A stretch of 64,000 bases of DNA from assembly GCF_007625155.1 (NCBI RefSeq), contig NZ_VMNK01000001.1, positions 62,001-126,000 on the forward strand, in the 5' to 3' direction. Both the position numbers and the translations under genes were made by a program. Under the pieces are notes generated by a model, which saw nothing but the letters and a program-made list of their open reading frames with translations, ran no database searches and was not told the DNA's origin. Below, one piece after another: positions 21,032 to 28,031 of this stretch. Within the stretch, counting starts at the first letter, position 1. Each line of letters begins with the position of its first letter. The DNA is from Denitromonas halophila. GTDB taxonomy: Bacteria; Pseudomonadota; Gammaproteobacteria; Burkholderiales; Rhodocyclaceae.

Positions 21032-21049
21032 GATGACAAAAATGTCATC
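21032..21049. promoter_or_regulatory. CusR-like box before the DUF2933-methyltransferase-ATPase operon
   Basis: GATGAC and GTCATC, a perfect 6-bp inverted repeat with 6-bp spacer AAAAAT, 70 bp before the DUF2933 start on the minus strand. The gap 20963-21371 between this operon and the second copK carries this box and another at 21237-21252; no gene was seen in it. Confidence 0.65.
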
Positions 21050-21236
21050 TCCGTCTGCAGAGAAGTGGCGACGTCGTACGGCCCTGCCAGAAGGCTTTCC
21101 ACCAGCGATCACTCGGAATTCATGTCGCAGCAGCAAGCGTGTGAACAGGAAAGCGCTGTCTGCGGCATCTTGCCAGGAGACACGAACGACCCATATGAAA
21201 GATGTCCGCGCTGGAAATCGATCCCGGCATCTCCCC

Positions 21237-21252
21237 ATGACAGGATGGTCAT
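21237..21252. promoter_or_regulatory. CusR-like box before the second copK
   Basis: ATGAC and GTCAT arms with 6-bp spacer AGGATG, 120 bp before the copK2 ATG, at the same relative place as the box before copK1. Confidence 0.6.
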
Positions 21253-21371
21253 CTTCCTTGCGCAAACGTCATGCCCAGGTCATCGGGCCGACGGAAGTCG
21301 GCATCGATACTGGCGCCGCGGTTGAACGACATCAACCGGAAAACTTAAACGCAAGGACAAGGAGCCGAACC

Positions 21372-21644
21372 ATGAAAAACGTCATTCTTATCGCCGCCCT
21401 CGCTACTCTCGCCAGCACCTCGGCCATTGCCGTGGGCACGACCGGGCTCGACAAGTCCGTCGCGCTTGCCGACGGACAGACGGTGCACATCTTTGCCGAC
21501 GGCAAGATGGGCATGGAGGGGCGCTACGGTCAGCCCGTCTTCATGCCGGCCGGGGCAACCATGAAAGCGGCAGATGGCCGTGCCATCACCATGGTGGGGA
21601 ACGAGACGGCCCGTGTCGGCGCGCTGCTTCGGATCGCGCCGTAA
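21372..21644 (+). CDS. copK: CopK-family periplasmic copper-binding protein (copy 2)
   Basis: 90 residues; signal peptide to about residue 20, then GTTGLDKSVALADGQTVHIF and GKMGMEGRYGQPVFM with the same Met positions (46, 48, 58, 64, 74) as copy 1. Nineteen differences from copy 1 are mostly conservative or in the signal peptide. ATG at 21372 has AAGGAG upstream; the longer frame includes the duplicated promoter region and is rejected. The unit has its own CusR-like box and its own terminator, so it is monocistronic like copy 1. Probable function is periplasmic Cu(I) binding under high copper. Confidence 0.85.
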   Translation: MKNVILIAALATLASTSAIAVGTTGLDKSVALADGQTVHIFADGKMGMEGRYGQPVFMPAGATMKAADGRAITMVGNETARVGALLRIAP

Positions 21645-21667
21645 GCGCCGGCGGATTCTCAGAAGCC

Positions 21668-21692
21668 AGGCGGCCGGATGGCCGCCTTTTTA
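21668..21692 (+). terminator. Intrinsic terminator after the second copK
   Basis: Stem GGCGGCC / GGCCGCC with 4-base loop GGAT, followed by TTTTTA. It lies 24 bp after the copK2 stop. Confidence 0.85.
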
Positions 21693-21712
21693 TTCATCCA
21701 GCCCGCTGCGCC

Positions 21713-21746
21713 GTCACGAAGATGACGGGAATGTCATTTTCGTGAC
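21713..21746. promoter_or_regulatory. CusR-like operator before the Met-rich protein operon
   Basis: Fourteen-bp arms GTCACGAAGATGAC and GTCATTTTCGTGAC (one mismatch) with 6-bp spacer GGGAAT. This is the longest version of the box in the window, about 60 bp before the ATG at 21806. Confidence 0.72.
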
Positions 21747-21805
21747 AGGTCGGTGTTGGCGTGGGAGGACTAGTCTGGTGTTGAACTCGTCACAGGAGAG
21801 CCGTC

Positions 21806-22228
21806 ATGAAAACGATCGCAGCAGTAGTTGTTGGTCTGGGCGTGTTGGTGTCGACGCCCATCCTGGCCGATGCGGCCCATCACCCGGATTCACCCCAAGC
21901 GAACGCGCAGATGCCGGGCGCGGACATGATGGCGGCGCGCATGGACATGATGCGCGCGCAGATCGACCGCATCGCCGGCGCAAAATCGGACGCCGAGCGG
22001 CAGGCCGCCATGGCCGAACATATGCAGACCATGCAGCAGACCATGGGGCAGGGCATGCCGATGGGTGCGTCCGGCTGCCCGATGATGCAGGGCGGAATGA
22101 TGGGGAACAACATGATGGGTGACATGGGCCAGCGTATGCATCAGATGGAGCAGCGCATGGACATGATGCAGATGATGATGCAAAACATGGGGGGCGGGCG
22201 CAGCCCCATGGGCAAACCCGCCCAATAG
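21806..22228 (+). CDS. Met-rich periplasmic protein
   Basis: 140 residues: signal peptide to about residue 22 (PILADAAH), then a protein with 30 Met in total (about 21%), arranged as MM, MxM and MxxM units, plus two SPMG/CPMM segments and one Cys. The middle (about 45-90) looks helical (MDMMRAQIDRIAGAKSDAER), so the Met may line one face. Such Met arrays bind Cu(I)/Ag(I) in the oxidising periplasm. No named family is assigned. GGAGAG precedes the ATG, and a strong CusR-like operator lies upstream. It heads a small operon with a 50-residue protein and a cytochrome c. Confidence 0.75.
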   Translation: MKTIAAVVVGLGVLVSTPILADAAHHPDSPQANAQMPGADMMAARMDMMRAQIDRIAGAKSDAERQAAMAEHMQTMQQTMGQGMPMGASGCPMMQGGMMGNNMMGDMGQRMHQMEQRMDMMQMMMQNMGGGRSPMGKPAQ

Positions 22229-22246
22229 CGTCAAGGGACGCAAGGC

Positions 22247-22399
22247 ATGTCGAACGACGCGAAACCGAAGCGCTGGTGGCAGCGTTGGCATGACGCGCTG
22301 CGCGCCTGGATGACGGAGAACGCCCGCGCCCATGCGCGCGGGCGACCCCATGGCTGCTGTTCGGCTCCGCCGCCAGGTGCCGGCCGCCGCCATCGCTGA
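22247..22399 (+). CDS. Small 50-residue protein with HGCC motif
   Basis: Fifty residues, starting MSNDAKPKRWWQRWHDALR, Trp/Arg-rich, then RAHARGRPHGCCSAPPPG. There is no signal peptide, so it would be cytoplasmic. The HGCC pair might bind a metal. It sits 18 bp after the Met-rich gene and 17 bp before the cytochrome gene, in the same direction, with AAGG before the ATG. No family recognised; it may be a real copper-operon microprotein or a chance ORF, and the tight spacing favours the former. Confidence 0.5.
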   Translation: MSNDAKPKRWWQRWHDALRAWMTENARAHARGRPHGCCSAPPPGAGRRHR

Positions 22400-22416
22400 C
22401 ACAGGGAGAAAACAGG

Positions 22417-22794
22417 ATGATCGAACGCGCGGCGGTTGTGGCGCTGGGCTTGATGATGGCGGGTACCGCCGTGGCGCAGGGCATGCAGGTGCCCAGTCCC
22501 TCGCCGGGGCTGATGCCCAACCCCACTATGGGCAAGCCTCTGTTCGAGAAGAACTGTGCCAGTTGCCATGGTGTGCAGCTTGACGGTAGCGACAAGGGGC
22601 CGCCGCTGGTGCATCGGATCTACGAGCCGTCGCATCATGGCGATATCGCATTCCAGCTGGCGGCAAAGAACGGGACGCGCGCGCACCATTGGCAGTTTGG
22701 CGACATGCTGCCCGTGCCGGGCGTGACGCCGGACGATGTGGCGCATATTACCGCCTACGTGCGGATGCACCAGCGCCGCGCTGGTATCCGCTGA
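22417..22794 (+). CDS. Small periplasmic cytochrome c
   Basis: 125 residues: signal peptide (1-20, ending TAVAQG), one haem c site CASCH at 47-51, and a likely axial Met97 in FGDMLPVPG. It is a class I monohaem cytochrome. GGGAGAAAACAGG precedes the ATG. It is the last gene of the unit begun by the Met-rich protein and is therefore likely copper-induced with it. Together with the His-tailed cytochrome at 6361-7062, it is the second c-type cytochrome tied to this copper regulon. An electron partner for the copper oxidase or for Cu(I)/Cu(II) chemistry is conceivable but not shown. Confidence 0.82.
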   Translation: MIERAAVVALGLMMAGTAVAQGMQVPSPSPGLMPNPTMGKPLFEKNCASCHGVQLDGSDKGPPLVHRIYEPSHHGDIAFQLAAKNGTRAHHWQFGDMLPVPGVTPDDVAHITAYVRMHQRRAGIR

Positions 22795-22815
22795 GCCGCT
22801 TCGCGTCGAAACGGA

Positions 22816-23304
22816 TCAGAGGAAGCGGTCGAGCAGTTTGCGCGAGTGCGCGTCGAGCGCCGGGAGGTGGCGGATCAGGTACTGGATGCCATGTTCGTCG
22901 GCAATCATCAGCATCTCATCGGGCAGGCGGCGAATGTTCTCTTCGCCGCGCAGCACGAACCGGGTGGGACCGCGGTCAGTGTCGACGTCCCAGGTGCTGG
23001 GCGTGGCAAAACTCGACACCGCTTTGAGCCGCTTGAGGACGGGCATGAAATCCCGTGCTGCCAGGGTTTCGTTGAGCAGCTGGCGGGTGGCTGGGTCGGT
23101 CTGGTTCAGATGGGTGATCCAGGCCAGTTCGTGACCCTCGGCGCTGAGCACCGAAATGCCTTCGTCGGGCGCGGCGATGGGGAAGGCGCGCACGACCTGA
23201 ACATGGTCGTGGCGCTCGCCGGCGGCGTCGGTCAGGCTCAGATGCCCGAAGGCGTCGCGTGTCAGGGTGAAATCCATGGCGGGTGTCGTCATGTGCGTGC
23301 TCAC
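22816..23304 (-). CDS. DUF1854 protein linked to cyanophycin metabolism
   Basis: 162 residues, cytoplasmic, no signal. The sequence (DFTLTRDAFGHLSLTDAAGE ... VRAFPIAAPDEGISVL ... LDAHSRKLLDRFL) fits DUF1854, a family found with cyanophycin genes and with the ABC transporter encoded next to it. GTG start at 23304 overlaps the transporter stop (GTGA); an ATG at 23292 is an alternative. It probably works with the ABC protein, perhaps as a regulatory or accessory subunit. Function is unknown. Confidence 0.8.
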   Translation of the reverse strand: MSTHMTTPAMDFTLTRDAFGHLSLTDAAGERHDHVQVVRAFPIAAPDEGISVLSAEGHELAWITHLNQTDPATRQLLNETLAARDFMPVLKRLKAVSSFATPSTWDVDTDRGPTRFVLRGEENIRRLPDEMLMIADEHGIQYLIRHLPALDAHSRKLLDRFL

Positions 23305-25628
23305 TTGAGCGCCGGCTCGGCGGCGATGCCGGCGGTGTGGGCGCTTGGCATGGCGGGCGTGATGGTCGGCGTCAGTACTTCGCCTTCGACCTGGCGCTGT
23401 TGTGCTTCATACAGGCGCCAGTAGAATCCGCCGCGCTCGATCAGGGTGTCGTGATCGCCTTCTTCGACGATGCGGCCGCGGTCCATGACCACCAGGCGAT
23501 TGGCCTTGCGCAGGGTGGACAGGCGGTGGGCGATGGCGATGGTGGTGCGGCCACGCACGAGGTTGTCGAGCGCCTTCTGGATTTCCTTCTCTGTCTCGGT
23601 ATCCACCGAACTGGTGGCTTCGTCGAGGATCAGGATCTTCGGGTCGATGAGCAGTGCGCGGGCAATCGAGATGCGCTGGCGCTCGCCGCCGGACAGGCCC
23701 TGGCCGCGCTCGCCGACCAGCGAGTCGTAGCCCTGCGGCAGGCGCAGGATGAATTCATGGGCATGGGCGGCGCGGGCAGCGGCAACGATTTCGTCGCGGC
23801 TGGCATCGGGACGGCCATAGGCGATGTTCTCGGCGATGGTGCCGAAGAACAGGAAGGGCTCTTGCAGCACCAGGCCGATGTGCTGGCGGTATTCGGCCAC
23901 CGGCACCGAGCGCACATCGGTGCCGTCGATGCGGATGGCGCCTTCGCTCACGTCGTAGAAGCGGCACATCAGGTTCACCAGCGTGCTCTTGCCCGAGCCG
24001 CTGTGGCCGACCAGGCCGACCATCTCGCCGGGCTGGATGACCAGATCGACATCGCGCAGCACGGCGCGGTTGCCGTAGCGGAAGCCGACATTGGCCAGGG
24101 TGATCTGCCCTTGCACGCCTTTGAGGTGCACCGGGTTGGTCGGCTCGGGGACGCTGGAGGCGTGGTCGAGAATGTCGAACACGCGCTTGGCGCCGGCGGC
24201 GGCTTTCTGGGTAACCGAGACGATCCGGCTCATGGAGTCGAGGCGGCCGTAGAAGCGTCCGATGTAGGCCAGGAAGGCGGTCAGCACGCCAACGGTGATG
24301 TCGTTGTTGGCCACTTGCCAGATACCGAAGGCCCACACCACGAGCAGACCGACTTCGGTGAGCAGCGCCACGGTCGGCGAGAACACCGACCACACGCGGT
24401 TGAGCTTGTCATTGGCTTCGAGGTTGACGCGGTTGGCTTCGCGGAAGCGCTGCGACTCGCGTTTTTCTTGTGCAAAGGCTTTGACCACGCGGATGCCGGG
24501 AATGGTGTCGGCCAGCACGCTGGTGATCTCGCCCCACACCCGGCCGGTCTTGTCGAAGCCGGTGCGCAGGCGGTCGCGCACGAGATGGATCAGCCAGGCA
24601 ATGAAGGGCAGGGGCACCAGGGTGACCAGCGCCAACCATGGGTTGATCGAGGCGAGGATGATCGCGGTCATGATGATCATCAGCACGTCGGTGGCAAAGT
24701 CGAGCGCATGCAGCGAGAGGAACACGCAGATGCGGTCGGTCTCGGAGCTGATGCGCGCCATCAGGTCGCCGGTGCGCTTGTTGCCGAAGTATTCGAGCGA
24801 TTGGCGCAGCAGGTGGTCGTAGGTGGTGGTGCGCAGGTCGGCACCGATGCGTTCCGAGAACAGCGCCAGGATGTAGGTGCGGGCCCATCCCAGACCCCAG
24901 GCCACCACCGCCGATCCGAGCAGCCCGCCGAGATAGAGCACGACCAGCGAGGTGTCGATCTGCTGACCGTTCTGATACGGAATCAGCACGTTGTCCATCA
25001 GTGGCATGGTCAGGTAAGGCGGCACCAGCGTGGCACCGGTGGCGGCCAGCGTGAGCAAAAAGCCGAGGAGCAACTGGCCTTTGTAGGGGCGGGCGAAGCG
25101 CCACAGACGAAACAGCGTCCAGGTTGAGGGCGGCTGGTCGATGCTGCCCGAGCAGGCTGGGCAGTCGTCTTCGTCGGGCGGCAGCGGGGCCTGGCATTGG
25201 GCGCACAGCACCGCCGGCACGGGCCCGGCCTCGCGGCCCTCGCGCAGGGCGTCGAGGACTTGGTCAAAGCGACGGCTGAAGCGCAGCGCGGCGGGATTCT
25301 GGGTGAGCGTGAAGCGCCAGATGGCCCGTCGGGCGGTGTCGTCCTGAAGCGTGAGGCTGCCGACACCGGCGTGGTCATGGGCGTGCAATTCAAACGTGGC
25401 GTCCAGCGGCCAGGCGGCAATCTGGCCGTCGGTGGCACAGGCGATCAATTGTCGGCCGGTGAGCACCAGCACCGAATCGCCGAAGCGCAGCGTGTCGTCG
25501 AGGTCGAGCGTCAGCCAGGCTTCGATGCTTTCATCGGGCGCAAGAGCGCTTTGCAGATAGGTGTGCCACGGAGCGGGCAGAGGCGGTGTCGAGGCGGTGT
25601 CGGCGGTGGCCATGGTGTTGGTCAACAT
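23301..25628 (-). CDS. ABC transporter (fused TMD-NBD) associated with cyanophycin genes
   Basis: About 775 residues. An unusual N-terminal soluble part (about 1-165, beta-rich) ends in a zinc-ribbon-like segment (CAQCQAPLPPDEDDCPAC). A type IV exporter transmembrane domain with six helices (about 185-500) follows, then an ATPase domain with Walker A GHSGSGKST, Q-loop QEPFLF, signature LSGGERQR, Walker B ILILDEATSS and an H-loop (AIAHRLS). It is divergent from the two cyanophycin synthetase genes and overlaps the DUF1854 gene. Families of this type are recorded beside cphA in betaproteobacteria, but the substrate is unknown (a dipeptide or amino acid is a guess). The start is uncertain: ATG at 25628, ATG at 25613 or GTG at 25652; none has a clear ribosome site. 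Confidence 0.82.
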   Translation of the reverse strand: MLTNTMATADTASTPPLPAPWHTYLQSALAPDESIEAWLTLDLDDTLRFGDSVLVLTGRQLIACATDGQIAAWPLDATFELHAHDHAGVGSLTLQDDTARRAIWRFTLTQNPAALRFSRRFDQVLDALREGREAGPVPAVLCAQCQAPLPPDEDDCPACSGSIDQPPSTWTLFRLWRFARPYKGQLLLGFLLTLAATGATLVPPYLTMPLMDNVLIPYQNGQQIDTSLVVLYLGGLLGSAVVAWGLGWARTYILALFSERIGADLRTTTYDHLLRQSLEYFGNKRTGDLMARISSETDRICVFLSLHALDFATDVLMIIMTAIILASINPWLALVTLVPLPFIAWLIHLVRDRLRTGFDKTGRVWGEITSVLADTIPGIRVVKAFAQEKRESQRFREANRVNLEANDKLNRVWSVFSPTVALLTEVGLLVVWAFGIWQVANNDITVGVLTAFLAYIGRFYGRLDSMSRIVSVTQKAAAGAKRVFDILDHASSVPEPTNPVHLKGVQGQITLANVGFRYGNRAVLRDVDLVIQPGEMVGLVGHSGSGKSTLVNLMCRFYDVSEGAIRIDGTDVRSVPVAEYRQHIGLVLQEPFLFFGTIAENIAYGRPDASRDEIVAAARAAHAHEFILRLPQGYDSLVGERGQGLSGGERQRISIARALLIDPKILILDEATSSVDTETEKEIQKALDNLVRGRTTIAIAHRLSTLRKANRLVVMDRGRIVEEGDHDTLIERGGFYWRLYEAQQRQVEGEVLTPTITPAMPSAHTAGIAAEPALK

Positions 25629-25848
25629 GCAACGAGTGGCAGTGTGCAGCACTTGTGCTGCAGCGCGGGGCAGCGAACTATACGCCCTTGCTACAGCAAG
25701 GATTGAGCACTTTCAATTACTCACAAAAGAATATGTCGGTGGTGCCGTAAAATCGAGCGCTGCAGTCGCTATGATACGCGCCGGCTGCGTTGTGTTGCCG
25801 TCTGGCGATACTTCCTCAAACCCCGACATGGCGGACGTTTCTCCGACG

Positions 25849-28005
25849 ATGACTAATCGAACCCTGCAAGTACTCCGTGTGCGTTATCTCGACGGCCCGA
25901 ACATCTGGACGTACCGTCCGGTGATCGAGGCCTGGGTGGACATTCATGATCTGGAAGACGCGCCGTCGAATCTGATTCCCGGTTTGTACGAACGTCTGAC
26001 AGCGTGGCTGCCCGGCCTGATCGAGCATCGTTGCGGCATTGGCGAGCGGGGCGGCTTTCTTGAGCGCCTGCGCGAAGGCACCTGGGCGGCGCATATTCTT
26101 GAGCACGTGGTGATCGAGCTGCACGGCATGGCCGGGGTGCCCGAAGGTTTTGGCAAAGCGCGCATGACGCCCGAGCGCGGCATTTACAAGGTGGCGTTCC
26201 GTTCGCGAACCGAAGTCATTGGCCGGGCCTGCCTCGACGTGGGCCTGCAATTACTGCAGGCGGCCATTGACGACGCAGCTTTCGATGTGGCAGCGGCGGT
26301 CGCGGATTTGCGCACGCAGGTCGATAAGCGCGCACTGGGGCCGAGCACGGCGTGCATTGTCGATGCTGCCTATGAGCGACGCATCCCGACGGTGCGCTTG
26401 ACCGGTGGCAACCTGATTCAGATGGGTTACGGCGTGTGCCAGCGACGCATCTGGACGGCCGAAACCGATCGCACCAGCGCGATCGCCGAAGGCATTGCCA
26501 GCGACAAGGATCTGACCAAGCGACTGATTTCGGCCTGTGGCATTCCCGTGCCTGCCGGCGAGATCGTCGACTCTCCGGCAGCCGCCTGGGCGGCGGCGGA
26601 AGACATCGGCTTGCCGGTGGTGGTCAAACCCACCGACGGTAACCATGGCCGTGGCGTCTCGATGGCGCTCGATTCGCGCGAGGCCATTGAAGCGGCCTGG
26701 GCAGTGGCTGACAGCGAAGGCAGCGGCGTGATGGTCGAGCAGTTCATCGCGGGCGTGGAGCACCGTTTGCTGGTGGTCGGCGATCGCGTGGTGGCGGCCT
26801 GCCGGGGCGAAGAGGTGTGTGTTGTCGGCGACGGCGTGAGCACGGTCGAGGCCTTGATCGACAGCCAACTCAATACCGACCCGCGTCGCGGCAGTGACGA
26901 AGCGTTTCCGCTGGATGTGATTTCGCTGGATATTTGCCCGACCGTCGTGCTTGAGCTCGAACGGCAGGGATTCAATTGTGCGTCCGTGCCCGCCGCAGGC
27001 GAGCGCGTGCTCATTCAGCGCAATGCCAATTTCTCGGCGGATGTCACCGCGCAGGTGCATCCTGACGTTGCCGCCGATGCGGTGCTGGCGGTCAAGGTGA
27101 TTGGTCTGGATATTGCCGGGGTCGATCTGGTGTGTTCGTCCATCGACCAACCCTTGCGTGCGCAGGGTGGCGCGGTGGTCGAAGTTAACGCGGGCCCCGG
27201 TTTGTTGATGCATTTGAAACCCGCCAGCGGTGAAGCACAGCCGGTGGGCGAGGCGATCGTGGCGCATCTTTTCCCTGAGGGCGACTCTGGTCGTGTGCCG
27301 GTGGTTGGTGTGAGCGGTGCCGAGGGGCGTGCGCAAATTGCGCATCTGGTGGCCTGGCTGCTGCAAAGCGATGGCCGTTACGTGGGCCTGGCCTGCGAGG
27401 ATGGCTTGTGGATGGGTGGCCGTCTGGTGACCGATCGCAATGGCGCCAGTTGGGATTCGGGCCGTCGCGTGTTGATGAATCGCAACGTTGAAGCGGTGGT
27501 CATCGAGAATGGCCCGGTGGTCATTCTCGACGAAGGCATGCCGTATGACCGCTGCGCGGTGGGGGTGGTGACCACCGCCGGTGTGCCGTCGGCCCTGGCC
27601 GACTGGCATATCCAGGAAGACGCGCACTTGCGCAATGTGTGGCGCACCCAGGTTGACCTGGTGCTGCCGTCGGGCGCCGCGGTGCTCAACGCCGATGACA
27701 CCATGGTGGCGGGGCTGGCCGAGCTGTGTGACGGTGCGGTGTGGTTCTACAGCACGCAGCGTGACTCGCCGGTCCTTGCGGCACATCTGGCTGCCGGCGG
27801 AGCGGGTGTGTGGCTGGCCGACGACGCCATTGTGGTCGGTCGCGCCGCTGATCACAAAGTCATCGGTCAGCGCTCAGCGCCGGGCATCGCCGTGCTGGAC
27901 CCGCGCTGGGCCATTGCCGGCGTCGCGGCGGCACTGGCGGCCGGTCTGGCCGACGATTTGGTGCATGCCGCCCTGGATACCTATCGTGCGCCCGAGCGCG
28001 CCTGA
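25849..28005 (+). CDS. cphA': Cyanophycin synthetase paralogue with degenerate Mur-ligase half
   Basis: 718 residues, shorter than typical CphA (about 870). The N-terminal domain (LRVRYLDGPNIWTYRPVIEAW) and the ATP-grasp domain (about 225-475; VVVKPTDGNHGRGVS, EVNAGPGLLMHL) are intact. The C-terminal Mur-ligase part is degraded: the P-loop GTNGKTTT of the family is replaced by GVSGAEGRAQ, and the lid domain is missing. It may only add one amino acid type, or may act in a complex with the full CphA encoded 26 bp downstream. Start at 25849 matches the family's N-terminus; an ATG at 25828 is possible. Paired cphA genes are known in Cupriavidus and relatives. Confidence 0.85.
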   Translation: MTNRTLQVLRVRYLDGPNIWTYRPVIEAWVDIHDLEDAPSNLIPGLYERLTAWLPGLIEHRCGIGERGGFLERLREGTWAAHILEHVVIELHGMAGVPEGFGKARMTPERGIYKVAFRSRTEVIGRACLDVGLQLLQAAIDDAAFDVAAAVADLRTQVDKRALGPSTACIVDAAYERRIPTVRLTGGNLIQMGYGVCQRRIWTAETDRTSAIAEGIASDKDLTKRLISACGIPVPAGEIVDSPAAAWAAAEDIGLPVVVKPTDGNHGRGVSMALDSREAIEAAWAVADSEGSGVMVEQFIAGVEHRLLVVGDRVVAACRGEEVCVVGDGVSTVEALIDSQLNTDPRRGSDEAFPLDVISLDICPTVVLELERQGFNCASVPAAGERVLIQRNANFSADVTAQVHPDVAADAVLAVKVIGLDIAGVDLVCSSIDQPLRAQGGAVVEVNAGPGLLMHLKPASGEAQPVGEAIVAHLFPEGDSGRVPVVGVSGAEGRAQIAHLVAWLLQSDGRYVGLACEDGLWMGGRLVTDRNGASWDSGRRVLMNRNVEAVVIENGPVVILDEGMPYDRCAVGVVTTAGVPSALADWHIQEDAHLRNVWRTQVDLVLPSGAAVLNADDTMVAGLAELCDGAVWFYSTQRDSPVLAAHLAAGGAGVWLADDAIVVGRAADHKVIGQRSAPGIAVLDPRWAIAGVAAALAAGLADDLVHAALDTYRAPERA

Positions 28006-28031
28006 GCACGCGTCAATAAAGGATTTACCTC

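Noticed and set aside
20727-21265. N-terminal extension of the DUF2933 frame
   Set aside because: It runs through the CusR-like box and promoter; the ATG at 20962 has a ribosome site.
22800-22830. Possible hairpin CCGCTT...AAGCGG after the small cytochrome gene
   Set aside because: Loop is long and there is no T-run; not a convincing terminator.
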